From DATCRE01 sp964235605 (lineage in GTDB: Bacteria > Bacteroidota > Bacteroidia > Cytophagales > Cyclobacteriaceae): a stretch of DNA of 64,000 nucleotides. Below, piece by piece: positions 43,906 through 53,612 of the stretch (positions are counted from its first letter, which is position 1; each line of letters opens with the position of its first letter). Below the pieces are notes generated by a model that did not search any database, was not told where the DNA came from, and saw only the letters and a program-made list of their open reading frames with translations. The position numbers were made by a program, and so were the translations under genes. The DNA is taken from positions 1 through 64,000 of the forward strand of contig CAXSCR010000002.1 of assembly GCA_964235605.1 (NCBI GenBank). Direction: 5' to 3'.

Positions 43906-44079
43906 ATATTTTGTATTTAGTTAATAGATGAGGTAGCTTCTTAAATTCACATGCCACAATATCTTTCTAATCTGTAGACTAATATTTACAAGTTTATGTA
44001 TGAAATGAAGTAGGCTTAATTAAGTATGGATTTATTAAAAGTCTTATTTAAGTATACGCTTGGTTATTCCTTAATACTT

Positions 44080-45318
44080 TTAAAGCAACTCTATTACTTG
44101 CTCTTCAACATCTTGTTTTGATGCTGCATAACGTATTCTGTTTCTTCCAATAAAGAGAAACAGCAAGCCTACTAATGTACATCCCGCCATGATGCTTATC
44201 ATAGGTATAGGGTTTTGCGCGTTTAACAAACCTACGAACGTTGAGGCTAATGAACCTAAGCCCATTTGTATCGCCCCCATTAATGCAGAGGCGCTACCTG
44301 CTTCTTTTGAAAATGGTGCCATTGACAATGCGGCGGAATTTGGGAAAGTAAACCCCTGGCAACTTAAAAATAAAAACATCAAGAAAATGGTACCATACAA
44401 ATCCAGCATATTATAAATGCTACCCGATACCAACAGTATACCAATGATACTTTGTAAGATCAGAATGGTTTTCATAATCTGCTCACTGCTATATTTTCTA
44501 AGCAAAAAATTATTTAACTGACTGCTTCCAATAAGCCCCGCGGCAATAAGAGCGAAGATACCGCCATATTGCTTTTCACTTACTCCAAAATAATTCATGA
44601 ATACAAACGGAGATCCTGCGAGGTATGCAAAGAGACCTGCAGAAGCTACTCCACCAGCAAGTGCATAGGTATAAAATTGTGGTTCTGATAATACCTTTTT
44701 AAAACTTGCAAGAATGGGAGCAGGCCTTAAGGAAAATGAAGGATCTGGTGGTCTGCTTTCCGTGAACCAAAAGATAAGTGTAAGTAACATGAAGATTGAT
44801 ACGACTGCTAAAACAATGAATACATAATTCCAACCCAATTCGGCAATTACAAAACTTCCAACCGTGGGTGCCAGGATCGGAGAAACACCCAATACCAAAA
44901 TCAGAAGTGAAAGAATTTTTGCGTTTTCTTTAACAGGAAATACATCACGCACAATAGCGCGGGGTGCTACCATGGTTACACATCCACCCAGCGCTTGTAA
45001 CAACCTAAACACAATCAACATTTCTATAGTTCTAGATAGCGCACAGCCAATGGATGCGAGGAGATATAATAATAGTCCGATGACTAAGGGACCCTTTCTG
45101 CCATATCGATCTAATAGCGGACCGCAAAATAATTGTCCGACTGAAATGCCAATGAAAAAACTTGATAAAGAATAGGAGACCGCATCAACTGAAGTATGTA
45201 GATCTTTAGCCATGGCAGGAAAGCCCGGTAAATACATGTCTATAGAAAAAGGACCTATGGCAGACAAGAATCCTAGTATTAAAATTAGTATAAAATGCTT
45301 TCTCTCTTCAATCATCAT
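44080..45318 (-). CDS. Bcr/CflA-family MFS drug-efflux transporter
   Basis: 412 residues with twelve predicted helices. SAIGPFSIDMYLPGFPAMA is the family's start motif, GPLLDRYGRKGPLVIGLLLY is the MFS loop 2-3 motif, and RLLQALGGCVTMVAPRAIVRD is typical of Bcr/CflA. Exports drugs such as bicyclomycin or sulfonamides in other species; here the substrate is unknown. Divergent from the TetR/efflux operon with a 240-bp shared control region, so the TetR regulator might control both. Confidence 0.9.
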   Translation of the reverse strand: MMIEERKHFILILILGFLSAIGPFSIDMYLPGFPAMAKDLHTSVDAVSYSLSSFFIGISVGQLFCGPLLDRYGRKGPLVIGLLLYLLASIGCALSRTIEMLIVFRLLQALGGCVTMVAPRAIVRDVFPVKENAKILSLLILVLGVSPILAPTVGSFVIAELGWNYVFIVLAVVSIFMLLTLIFWFTESRPPDPSFSLRPAPILASFKKVLSEPQFYTYALAGGVASAGLFAYLAGSPFVFMNYFGVSEKQYGGIFALIAAGLIGSSQLNNFLLRKYSSEQIMKTILILQSIIGILLVSGSIYNMLDLYGTIFLMFLFLSCQGFTFPNSAALSMAPFSKEAGSASALMGAIQMGLGSLASTFVGLLNAQNPIPMISIMAGCTLVGLLFLFIGRNRIRYAASKQDVEEQVIELL

Positions 45319-45500
45319 ATTTATCTCTGTTAGCTATATGGTAAGCTTTATTGTAGACGCGTAAAGAACACGTAAATTTTTCAAATTTCCTGAAGTGCGC
45401 AGCCAATTACCATACGCGTTTATTCCTTTTTAGATTGTGCAAACGTGATAGTAGCCTAAAATTTGAAACTTAAAGCCTAAAAATATTTTTAATCGAATTA

Positions 45501-45533
45501 TTTAATCATTTGATTAAAAATAATATACATTTG
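45501..45533 (+). promoter_or_regulatory. Likely TetR operator and promoter
   Basis: A perfect palindrome TTTAATCATTTGATTAAA (45501-45518) is followed by TACATTTG (45526-45533), an exact match to the Bacteroidota -7 element TAnnTTTG. ATG of the tetR gene is 26 bases further. The dyad overlaps the upstream half of the promoter, fitting autorepression. Confidence 0.6.
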
Positions 45534-45558
45534 TTTTCGCAGCGCAGAAAGGAACGTA

Positions 45559-46176
45559 ATGGCAAAAAAAAATAGGAAACAATCTGATTCAACAACGGAA
45601 GAAAAAATAAAGATAGCAGCTCGTAAAGTTTTTACAGAGAAGGGATATTCCGCAGCTCGCACGCGAGATATAGCCGATGAGTCAGGCATTAATTTAGCGT
45701 TATTAAATTATTATTTCAGGAGTAAAGAAAAGCTATTTGATATCGTGATGATGGAAAACATGCAACAGTTTCTTATGGCGATGCGAGGCGTATTTAACAA
45801 TGAAACTTTGTCATTGACTGAGAAGGTTGCTGCCATTGCTGATAACTATGTGATTATGCTAAAAGCAAATCCTGATCTACCATTGTTTATCCTCAGCGAG
45901 TTAAAAGCTAACCCGGATAAATTAGTTGCCAATATGGGCATTAAAAGTATATTGTTTGACACTAGTCTATTTAAGCAAATAACAGAACGTATTGAAGGCG
46001 GCGTTAACCCAGTACATTTTGTTATGAACATCATAAGTCTTTGCGTATTTCCATTTGTAGCAAGTCCGCTTATAAAAAGCATTGGCGACCTAAAACAACC
46101 CGCTTATGATAAATTAATGGATGAGCGAAAAAAACTAATTCCCATGTGGATGGATGCGATGTTCCCTATAACCTGA
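45559..46176 (+). CDS. TetR/AcrR-family transcriptional regulator
   Basis: 205 residues. N-terminal HTH: TEEKIKIAARKVFTEKGYSA, ARTRDIADESGINLALLNYY, FRSKEKLFDIV. The C-terminal ligand domain is variable. First gene of an efflux operon (TolC, HlyD, two ABC ATPases, two permeases), starting 28 bp before tolC. This order matches CecR-YbhGFSR-like systems. Probably represses the operon until a toxic compound binds. Confidence 0.88.
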   Translation: MAKKNRKQSDSTTEEKIKIAARKVFTEKGYSAARTRDIADESGINLALLNYYFRSKEKLFDIVMMENMQQFLMAMRGVFNNETLSLTEKVAAIADNYVIMLKANPDLPLFILSELKANPDKLVANMGIKSILFDTSLFKQITERIEGGVNPVHFVMNIISLCVFPFVASPLIKSIGDLKQPAYDKLMDERKKLIPMWMDAMFPIT

Positions 46177-46203
46177 TTTTATTGAGGTATTAAAAAAAGT
46201 AAT

Positions 46204-47463
46204 ATGAATATAAAACTTATTATCCTTACCTTGAGTAAGTGTATGCTTATTTTAAGCATACACGCACAGACACTCTCTATAGAAGACTGCTACAAATTAG
46301 CAGAACAGAACTACCCACTTATAAAACAACGCGATCTAATTTTAAAAAGCAGAGACTACACCACCGAAAATGCGGCTAAAAGTTATTTACCTCAACTCAG
46401 CATTAATGGACAAGCAACGTACCAGTCTGAAGTGACACAAGTTCCAATCAAACTTCCGGGTAGTGACATTTCCGCCATTAGCAAAGACCAGTATAAGATT
46501 TATGCTGAATTAAATCAAACTTTATATGACGCTGGCACTACTGAAATTCAAAAACAGACTGCTGTTAATAACGCCAATCTTGAAAGTGCAAAACTAGAAG
46601 TTGAGATATACAAAATTAAAGAGCGTATCAATCAATTGTTTTTTGGTACGCTTATCTGCAATGAGCAACTGACTCAAAGTGAAATCATGATAAAAGATAT
46701 TGAGTTAGGAATAGCCAAAGCAGATGCAGCTATAGCGAATGGAGCTTCCTTAAAGAGCAGTGTAGATGTGTTGCAGGCAGAGCATTTAAAAGTGAAACAG
46801 CACCTAATTGAATTGCGATTTTCACGCATCGCATACCTTGATATGTTAGGGTTGTTTCTCAATCAAACATTAAATGAAAATACGGTTTTACAAACGCCAG
46901 AAATGGTTGATCAGATACCCGATAATAAACGGCCTGAATTGATAGTTTTTGATCAACAACAAAAAGGACTAGACACACAAACAAGGTTGATCAATGCCCG
47001 AAATCGCCCTCGACTATCAATGTTTGTTCAAGCGGGTTATGGTAGACCCGCTTTGAATTTCTTAAACAATGACTTGAAGTCTTACTACATTGGTGGTGTG
47101 CGGTTCTCATGGGCATTATCTGGCTTTTACTCACGCAAAAGTGAAAAATTGCTGGTAGATATAAACAGGAGTTCTATTGACGTACAAAAGGAAACCTTTC
47201 TATACAACACCAACTTAACATTAAAACAACAAAATGCCGACGTAGCCAAATTGCAAGAACTAATAAGAACTGACCATGAAATAATGCTGTTGAGAACCAA
47301 GATTAAAAAAACCGCGCTAGCACAATTAGAAAGCGGTGTGATTAACAGCAATGATTACATGCGTGAAGTTCATGCCGAAGATTTGGCGAAGCAAAATCAA
47401 ACCCTGCATGAAATGCAATTACGTATGACCCAATATAGTCAGCTCATAACATTAGGATATTAA
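46204..47463 (+). CDS. TolC-family outer-membrane efflux protein
   Basis: 419 residues: signal peptide ending SIHAQ, then two outer-membrane-efflux repeats with long helices (LSIEDCYKLAEQNYPLI, LNQTLYDAGTTEIQKQT, LESAKLEVEIYKIKERINQL, QLESGVINSNDYMREVHAE). Forms the trimeric outer-membrane duct for the ABC exporter encoded downstream. 21 bp before the adaptor gene. Confidence 0.88.
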   Translation: MNIKLIILTLSKCMLILSIHAQTLSIEDCYKLAEQNYPLIKQRDLILKSRDYTTENAAKSYLPQLSINGQATYQSEVTQVPIKLPGSDISAISKDQYKIYAELNQTLYDAGTTEIQKQTAVNNANLESAKLEVEIYKIKERINQLFFGTLICNEQLTQSEIMIKDIELGIAKADAAIANGASLKSSVDVLQAEHLKVKQHLIELRFSRIAYLDMLGLFLNQTLNENTVLQTPEMVDQIPDNKRPELIVFDQQQKGLDTQTRLINARNRPRLSMFVQAGYGRPALNFLNNDLKSYYIGGVRFSWALSGFYSRKSEKLLVDINRSSIDVQKETFLYNTNLTLKQQNADVAKLQELIRTDHEIMLLRTKIKKTALAQLESGVINSNDYMREVHAEDLAKQNQTLHEMQLRMTQYSQLITLGY

Positions 47464-47483
47464 TAAGCCTAAATTAATACATT

Positions 47484-48374
47484 ATGAAAAATTTATTTTC
47501 CACCACGTTGATCTTTTTAAGCTTGGTTTCTTGTGAGAAGAACAAAAACAAATATGATGCATCTGGCACATTTGAATCAAAGGAAACAATCATATCGTCA
47601 GAAGCCAATGGTGTAATCAAAGAACTTAACATTGAAGAGGGGCAAGCACTGGAGGCTGGAACGTATATCGGTTATATAGACAGCGTACAGCTCTACCTTA
47701 AAAAGAAGCAAATGGAAGCCCAGATCAAAACAACATTGATTCAAAGACCACACATTGCCATACAAATTGCCTCCTTACAGGCTCAATTGAAAGCGACGCA
47801 ACGTGAAAAAGAAAGAGTGAGCAATTTATTAAAATCAGATGCTGCTACGCAAAAACAAATGGACGACGTCACAGCGCAAGTAGACATACTCATCAAACAG
47901 ATTGAAGCTCAGCAATCATCACTTGGTATTACAAGACAAAGTATTTCCCAACAAGCCCATCCTTTACAGGTACAGATTGAACAACTTAATGATCAACTTT
48001 CTAAGTATAAAATTATTAATCCTGTTGAAGGCACTATCTTATCCAAGTATGCGGAAGTGAATGAAATGACAACGCCTGGTAAGCAGTTATATAAAATTGC
48101 TGATTTATCAAGTCTTGTGTTAAGGGCATACATAACAGGCGATCAACTTGCGAAAATAAAATTGAATCAAAAAGTGAGTGTGCTGGTAGCGGCACAGCAT
48201 ACTGAAACCAAAAGTTACGAAGGTCATATTGAATGGGTTAGTAACAAAGCAGAGTTCACGCCCAAGACTATACAAACACAAGATGAACGCGCCAATCTTG
48301 TATATGCTGTAAAGATAAGGGTTAAGAATGATGGCTATCTTAAAATCGGCATGTATGCCGATGTAAAAATATAG
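47484..48374 (+). CDS. HlyD/YbhG-like membrane-fusion adaptor (lipoprotein)
   Basis: 296 residues. Lipoprotein signal FLSLVSC, biotinyl-lipoyl-like halves (IISSEANGVIKELNIEEGQ and KIINPVEGTILSKYAEVNE) flanking a coiled-coil hairpin of about 90 residues, and a beta-barrel domain (LVLRAYITGDQLAKIKLNQK). Bridges the inner-membrane ABC transporter to the TolC protein upstream. Only 3 bp separate it from the next gene. Confidence 0.88.
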   Translation: MKNLFSTTLIFLSLVSCEKNKNKYDASGTFESKETIISSEANGVIKELNIEEGQALEAGTYIGYIDSVQLYLKKKQMEAQIKTTLIQRPHIAIQIASLQAQLKATQREKERVSNLLKSDAATQKQMDDVTAQVDILIKQIEAQQSSLGITRQSISQQAHPLQVQIEQLNDQLSKYKIINPVEGTILSKYAEVNEMTTPGKQLYKIADLSSLVLRAYITGDQLAKIKLNQKVSVLVAAQHTETKSYEGHIEWVSNKAEFTPKTIQTQDERANLVYAVKIRVKNDGYLKIGMYADVKI

Positions 48375-48377
48375 ATC

Positions 48378-49301
48378 ATGGAAACTGTAATGCTTGATAA
48401 CCTTACCAAAACATACGGCAAAGAAAGGAAGATAGCAGTCGACCGAGTTTCTTTTACGGTGCATCAAGGTGAACTCTTTGGGTTAATTGGTCCAGATGGC
48501 GCGGGTAAAACCAGCATCTTCCGGATGTTGACTACACTCTTACTACCTGATGGAGGAACTGCCAATGTTAATGGACATGATGTTGTTAGCGATTACAAAA
48601 AGATTAGAAGTGAGGTCGGTTATATGCCGGGGAAATTCTCATTATATCCTGATCTAACCGTTGAGGAGAATTTGAATTTCTTTGCTACGATATTTAATAC
48701 AACCATTGAAGTAAATTACCATCTCATAAAAGATATCTACATTCAGATTGAACCTTTCAAAACTCGGCGAGCAGGAAAACTTTCGGGTGGGATGAAACAA
48801 AAACTGGCCTTGTGTTGCGCACTCATTCATAAACCCACGGTATTGTTTCTTGATGAACCCACAACCGGTGTTGACCCAGTGTCTAGAAAGGAATTCTGGG
48901 AGATGTTAAAGAGATTAAAGCAACAGAACATCACCATTGTTGTATCTACACCCTACATGGATGAAGCTTCTCTTTGTGATAGAATTGCTTTAATCCAAAC
49001 AGGTAAGATTTTATCCATTGACACACCAGAGAAAATTATCAACGCATATCCGGAAAAGTTATATAAGATCAAAGCTGCTAATATGTATGGCTTACTTAAA
49101 GACCTTAATGCTTATTCTGAAACAATGAGTTGTTATGCATTTGGTGAGTATTTGCATTTGTCTTTACACCATGACACTGAAGAGACCAAAGCTGATTTAC
49201 TTCATTATTTAAAAATGAAAGAACATGAGCAAGTTGAACTAAGAAATGTAACCCCAACAATTGAAGACTGTTTTATCAAGCTATTGAAAACTAATGTATA
49301 A
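48378..49301 (+). CDS. ABC transporter ATPase (YbhF-like, first half)
   Basis: 307 residues. Walker A GPDGAGKTS, Q-loop in VGYMPGKFSLYPDLTVEENL, signature LSGGMKQKLAL, Walker B VLFLDEPTTGVDP, and a C-terminal regulatory tail. In YbhF-type exporters two such modules are fused; here they are separate genes. Pairs with the ATPase at 49384. Confidence 0.93.
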   Translation: METVMLDNLTKTYGKERKIAVDRVSFTVHQGELFGLIGPDGAGKTSIFRMLTTLLLPDGGTANVNGHDVVSDYKKIRSEVGYMPGKFSLYPDLTVEENLNFFATIFNTTIEVNYHLIKDIYIQIEPFKTRRAGKLSGGMKQKLALCCALIHKPTVLFLDEPTTGVDPVSRKEFWEMLKRLKQQNITIVVSTPYMDEASLCDRIALIQTGKILSIDTPEKIINAYPEKLYKIKAANMYGLLKDLNAYSETMSCYAFGEYLHLSLHHDTEETKADLLHYLKMKEHEQVELRNVTPTIEDCFIKLLKTNV

Positions 49302-49345
49302 AAATACGAACAAAGTGAAGACTATTATAAAATTAAAATGAATCA

Positions 49346-49380
49346 AACTAGCAGCTAATAGCTAGAAACTAGAAGCTTTT
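49346..49380. repeat. AGCT-type intergenic repeat
   Basis: AACTAGCAGCTAATAGC followed by TAGAAACTAGAAGCTTTT, between the two ABC ATPase genes and ending just before the second start codon. Same family as at 95, 224, 16514 and 50182. Confidence 0.6.
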
Positions 49381-49383
49381 AAA

Positions 49384-50124
49384 ATGAACGATGCCGTAAT
49401 CAAGACAGCCAAACTAACCAAACGCTTTGGTGATTTCATTGCTACCAATGAAATAACGATGGAAGTATATGCAGGTGAGATCTTCGGATTTCTTGGGGCC
49501 AACGGTGCAGGTAAAACAACCGCTATGCGTATGCTTTGCGGTTTGTCTAAACCGTCTTCAGGCAACGCAACCATAGCAGGGTTAGATATTTATACACAGA
49601 CAGAAAGTATTAAGAAGAATATTGGTTACATGAGTCAGAAGTTTTCATTGTATGAAGATTTAACTGTATTAGAGAATATTCGTTTTTTCGGTGGCATCTA
49701 TGGATTAACTAACCAACAACTAAAAAATAAAAGTGAAGAACTAATCACCAAGTTGAACCTACAGCGTGAAACCAAGAAATTAGTGGCCTCGTTGCCATTG
49801 GGATGGAAACAGAAATTATCATTTTCGGTAGCGATTTTACATCAACCTAAAATTGTTTTTTTAGATGAACCTACAGGCGGTGTTGATCCACTTACACGTA
49901 GACAATTCTGGGATTTGATCTATGATGCGGCAGATAAAGGTATTACTGTATTTGTAACAACCCACTACATGGATGAAGCTGAATATTGCAACCGAATTTC
50001 CATTATGGTAGACGGAAAGATTGAAGCGATGGACACACCAACAAACCTCAAAAAACAATTCAATACCCATTCAATGGATGATGTATTCTATCAACTAGCA
50101 CGAGGCGCTAAACGAGGTGATTGA
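49384..50124 (+). CDS. ABC transporter ATPase (YbhF-like, second half)
   Basis: 246 residues. Walker A GANGAGKTT, Q-loop IGYMSQKFSLYEDLTVLENI, Walker B IVFLDEPTGGVDP and switch His in VTTHYMDEAEYCN. The signature is LPLGWKQKLSF rather than LSGGQ, as expected for the second, degenerate module of YbhF-like pairs. Together with the 48378 protein it likely forms a heterodimer with one full and one altered ATP site. Confidence 0.92.
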   Translation: MNDAVIKTAKLTKRFGDFIATNEITMEVYAGEIFGFLGANGAGKTTAMRMLCGLSKPSSGNATIAGLDIYTQTESIKKNIGYMSQKFSLYEDLTVLENIRFFGGIYGLTNQQLKNKSEELITKLNLQRETKKLVASLPLGWKQKLSFSVAILHQPKIVFLDEPTGGVDPLTRRQFWDLIYDAADKGITVFVTTHYMDEAEYCNRISIMVDGKIEAMDTPTNLKKQFNTHSMDDVFYQLARGAKRGD

Positions 50125-50181
50125 ACATAAGTACAAGCACATACATATAAGAAGAAGACATATAATATTTCACAACATCTC

Positions 50182-50217
50182 AAGCTAGCAGGTAGCAGCT
50201 AAAAGCTAGCAGCTTTA
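50182..50217. repeat. AGCT-type intergenic repeat
   Basis: CAAGCTAGCAGGTAGCAGC then TAAAAGCTAGCAGCTTT, ending a few bases before the first permease start codon. Second copy inside this operon. Confidence 0.6.
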
Positions 50218-50221
50218 ATAT

Positions 50222-51328
50222 ATGGAACAGTTTATCATATTCCTAAAAAAAGAATTCGCACATGTACTCCGTGATAGAAAGACGTTGCTCATTCTATTTG
50301 GCATGCCTGTTATGCAAATTCTCATCTTCGGTTTTGCTTTAACGAATGAAGTAAAGAATTCTACCATCATTGTGGTAGACTATGCAAAAGACATTGCTTC
50401 TCAGAAGTTGATTAGTCGCATAGAAGCCAGCCGGTATTTTGAAATTGAACAGGCAGTAATAAGTCAAAAGCAAATTGAAGCAGCATTTCAAAAAGGCAGA
50501 ATAAAAATGGCTCTTGTATTTCCAGCTAACTTAAATGAAAATCTTACGCATTTGAAGTCAGCACAAATACAAATTATAACAGATGCCTCAGATCCAAATA
50601 CTGCCAACATGTTAACCAATTACGTGTCATCCATCATTCAAGATTATCAAGTTGAAATGAACGTAAATATATCGGTACCATATCAGATCATATCTGACAC
50701 TAGAATGTTGTATAATCCCCAGCTAAAAGGTGCCCATAATTTTGTACCTGGCGTTATGGCGTTGGTGTTAATGCTTGTTTGTGTTATGATGACCGCTGTT
50801 TCAATCGTTAAAGAAAAAGAGACAGGAACCATGGAGATTTTGCTGGTTTCACCATTCAAACCGCTGTTAATTATTCTTTCTAAAGCCGTACCTTACTTGC
50901 TCCTGTCTTTAGTAAATGTGGTATCCATTCTTTTATTAAGTGTCTTTGTGCTGGATTTGCCTGTAAATGGAAGTGTGTTATTACTGTTAGCAGAAAGCGT
51001 ATTATTCATCATCACATGTCTTACCATCGGAATTTTTATTTCCGTAAAAACGGATTCCCAGCAAGTTGCCATGTTGATCTCACTTATGGGAATGTTATTA
51101 CCAACTATATTATTTAGTGGTTTTATGTTTCCAATTGAGAACATGCCTTATCCTTTACAAGTCTTCTCAAACATAGTTCCCGCAAAATGGTTCTATATCA
51201 TTGTGAAGGCCATCATGATAAAAGGACTTGGTTTTACAGCCATTTTAAAAGAAACTTTGATTTTGTTTGGCATCACTATCGTTTTACTATTTGTCAGTTT
51301 GAAAAGTTTTAAAATCAGATTAGCATGA
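50222..51328 (+). CDS. ABC-2 type permease (YbhS-like)
   Basis: 368 residues. One N-terminal helix after KKEFAHVLRDRKTLLILFG, a large extracytoplasmic domain (about 40-170) and five C-terminal helices. VKEKETGTMEILLVSPF is the ABC-2 signature linking to the ATPase. Its stop overlaps the next start (ATGA), so the two permeases are translationally coupled and probably form a heterodimer. Confidence 0.92.
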   Translation: MEQFIIFLKKEFAHVLRDRKTLLILFGMPVMQILIFGFALTNEVKNSTIIVVDYAKDIASQKLISRIEASRYFEIEQAVISQKQIEAAFQKGRIKMALVFPANLNENLTHLKSAQIQIITDASDPNTANMLTNYVSSIIQDYQVEMNVNISVPYQIISDTRMLYNPQLKGAHNFVPGVMALVLMLVCVMMTAVSIVKEKETGTMEILLVSPFKPLLIILSKAVPYLLLSLVNVVSILLLSVFVLDLPVNGSVLLLLAESVLFIITCLTIGIFISVKTDSQQVAMLISLMGMLLPTILFSGFMFPIENMPYPLQVFSNIVPAKWFYIIVKAIMIKGLGFTAILKETLILFGITIVLLFVSLKSFKIRLA

Positions 51329-52443
51329 GAACGATACGATTTTTACTTGAAAAAGAATTTAGGCAAATATTTCGAAACCGATCAATCATTGCTATGATTG
51401 TGGTAATGCCTGTGATGCAACTATTGATACTGCCCCTAGCAGCCAATTACGAAGTGAAGAATATTAATCTTTCGGTAGTTGATCATGATCATTCTTCGTA
51501 TTCACAAAAACTTGTTAGCAAGATTACTGGCTCTGGATATTTTAGGCTTACAGGTTATAATGCTTCGTTTGCAGATGCCATGGTATTAATTGAAGCTGAT
51601 CGTGCTGATCTGATACTAGAGATACCCTCAGGCTTTGAGCGGAATCTTATCCGTGAAAATTCGCAGAAACTTTTTATAGCTGTTAATGCTATCAATGGTG
51701 TTAAAGCCAATCTCGGTGATGCGTACATAGAAAATATAATTAGAGATTTCAATTCCGATATTCGTTTACAACTAATGCCATCTTCTAGATTCAATGCATT
51801 ACCAACGATTGACATCGCTTCTTCGAATTGGTTTAATCCTGTAATGAATTATAGATTATTTATGGTTCCTGGAATTCTGGCAACGTTGGTTACCATGATA
51901 GGTGGTTTTCTTTCTGCTTTGAATATTGTGAAAGAAAAAGAAGCAGGCACGATTGAGCAAATAAACGTTACGCCAATTAGAAAGCATCATTTTATTCTTG
52001 GTAAGCTCATTCCATTTTGGTTTTTAGGGAATGTGGTTTTTACATTAGGCTTAATTGTATCATGGATTATATACGGTATTGTACCAGCGGGAGATCTTGC
52101 CGTATTGTATGGTTTTATCACTGTTTACCTTCTTGCTATTTTAGGTTTTGGTTTGCTGATATCTACCTTTTGTGATACACAGCAACAAGCCATGTTTATC
52201 ATGTTCTTCTTTATGATGATCTTCATATTAATGGGCGGTCTTTTCACTTCTATTGACAGTATGCCAGAATGGGCTAAATTTATTTCACGTCTAAATCCTG
52301 TTAGTTATTTAATTAGTGTAATGCGTATGGTTATCTTAAAAGGAAGTGGGTTGAATGATGTGTTACCCCATTTAGGAATTGTTGCATTGTTTGCCTTGGT
52401 GCTAAACACCTGGGCAGTGATTAATTACAAAAAGACAACTTAG
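51325..52443 (+). CDS. ABC-2 type permease (YbhR-like)
   Basis: 372 residues, same layout as the preceding permease: LLEKEFRQIFRNRSIIAMIV, a periplasmic domain, and VKEKEAGTIEQINVTPI before the C-terminal helices (FFFMMIFILMGGLFTSIDSM, PVSYLISVMRMVILKGSG). Last gene of the efflux operon. The exporter would pump drugs or lipophilic compounds through the adaptor and TolC; the substrate is not predictable. Confidence 0.92.
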   Translation: MRTIRFLLEKEFRQIFRNRSIIAMIVVMPVMQLLILPLAANYEVKNINLSVVDHDHSSYSQKLVSKITGSGYFRLTGYNASFADAMVLIEADRADLILEIPSGFERNLIRENSQKLFIAVNAINGVKANLGDAYIENIIRDFNSDIRLQLMPSSRFNALPTIDIASSNWFNPVMNYRLFMVPGILATLVTMIGGFLSALNIVKEKEAGTIEQINVTPIRKHHFILGKLIPFWFLGNVVFTLGLIVSWIIYGIVPAGDLAVLYGFITVYLLAILGFGLLISTFCDTQQQAMFIMFFFMMIFILMGGLFTSIDSMPEWAKFISRLNPVSYLISVMRMVILKGSGLNDVLPHLGIVALFALVLNTWAVINYKKTT

Positions 52444-52517
52444 TACCGAAAATAGAAATATGTTGCGATAGCTCCGCTTACTAATTAATAGACACGGTAT
52501 AAACTTTAATGTGATAC

Positions 52518-53096
52518 GTGATGGATACCTTATTTAATATCAAACCTGTTTTCCCTTCAGGATTTCACTATTCACCCGATTTCTTAACTGTAGAAGAAGA
52601 GCAGGCTCTGCGCAATGAAATTTTAAAGATTGACCTTCATGTATTTAACTTTCATGGTTACGAGGCCAAACGTAAGGTAGCGAGTTTTGGCTACGATTAC
52701 AGTTTTGAAAATCAATCGCTGGCAAAAGGTAAAGAGATACCACCCGCTTTTAATTTGTTAATACAAAAAGTAGCTACTAAGCTAGACATACATACAAATA
52801 ATTTTGCTGAACTATTAATCACCGAGTATCCTATAGGTTCTGTTATCAATTGGCATCGCGATGCTTTTCCTTTCGATGTGATAGTTGGAATTTCCCTACT
52901 TTCTGATTGCACCTTCCGTTTACGTCCACACGATAAAGCAAAGCAACGCCGTAATACAACGCTTTCATTTCCAGTAAGGAGGCGGTCATTTTATGTAATT
53001 AAAGGTGAGGTAAGAATAGATTGGGAGCATAGCATTTCTCCGGTTAAGGATAGGCGTTACTCAATCACTTTACGAACCCTCAGAAAAAATGCATAA
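52518..53096 (+). CDS. AlkB-family Fe(II)/2-oxoglutarate dioxygenase
   Basis: 192 residues. The HxD...H iron site is NWHRDAFPFD (His113, Asp115) and DWEHSISPV (His171); 2-oxoglutarate is held by Arg residues in DRRYSITLRTLR. RRSFYVIKGEVR matches the family. Repairs alkylated DNA or RNA by oxidative demethylation, or could be an AlkB-like protein with another target. Start at 52518 or the adjacent ATG 52521. Independent gene after the efflux operon. Confidence 0.87.
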   Translation: MMDTLFNIKPVFPSGFHYSPDFLTVEEEQALRNEILKIDLHVFNFHGYEAKRKVASFGYDYSFENQSLAKGKEIPPAFNLLIQKVATKLDIHTNNFAELLITEYPIGSVINWHRDAFPFDVIVGISLLSDCTFRLRPHDKAKQRRNTTLSFPVRRRSFYVIKGEVRIDWEHSISPVKDRRYSITLRTLRKNA

Positions 53097-53140
53097 AGTT
53101 TATTGAGACTATCTAGGCTTCCTTATGCTTCATAGTATCA

Positions 53141-53398
53141 GCCACGTGGGCGCGCCCGGGAAGTGGCTTTACCTTGATGTTCGAAGCGTTCAGCATGGCC
53201 TTGATAGAGCGTGAAATGCCTGTAAATAAATCTGCAGATTTGCTAGGCGAATACCCCCACCGTATATGGAATATCTTTAAATACTGGATAGGGATTGCCT
53301 ATCAGGCAGATGACCAAAGTAAGGTCACTCAATTGGGCATAGATGAAACCTCTGTACGAAAAGGACATAGCTACCACAGACACAAGATTATGGTTGAT
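53141..53398 (+). pseudogene. ISL3-family transposase fragment
   Basis: An open frame reading WARPGSGFTLMFEAFSMAL, ADLLGEYPHRIWNIFKYW and LGIDETSVRKGHSYHRHK corresponds to the middle of ISL3 transposases, whose catalytic domain begins at DETS-x-KGH. The N-terminal zinc-finger part and most of the DDE domain are gone and no terminal repeats are visible. The 3' end runs into an inverted arsR-like stub, so the remnant is a deletion product. Confidence 0.8.
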
Positions 53399-53503
53399 TA
53401 TAATATTCAGAATAGCAATGCGTGCAGGATGACCTAAAGCACGTGCGTACTTGGCTATCTTGTTTTCCTTCGCGGTAAATTTCTTTGTTTCGACTAGTCC
53501 CAC
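53399..53503 (-). pseudogene. Truncated ArsR-family regulator
   Basis: On the minus strand a start at 53503 gives MGLVETKKFTAKENKIAKY, then ARALGHPARIAILNIII, the exact N-terminal helix-turn-helix entry of ArsR/SmtB repressors. After about 35 residues similarity ends where the ISL3 fragment begins, so the metal-binding and recognition helices are missing. Probably a metal-responsive regulator destroyed by transposition and deletion. Confidence 0.75.
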
Positions 53504-53612
53504 AGATCTGTTATATTGATCGTAAAGTACGATTAAGATTGTAGCATCATAATAAATAATTTAAAATAATTTTAACAAAGCTGATTCCCGCTCAACTTCA
53601 GGATTTAAACAT

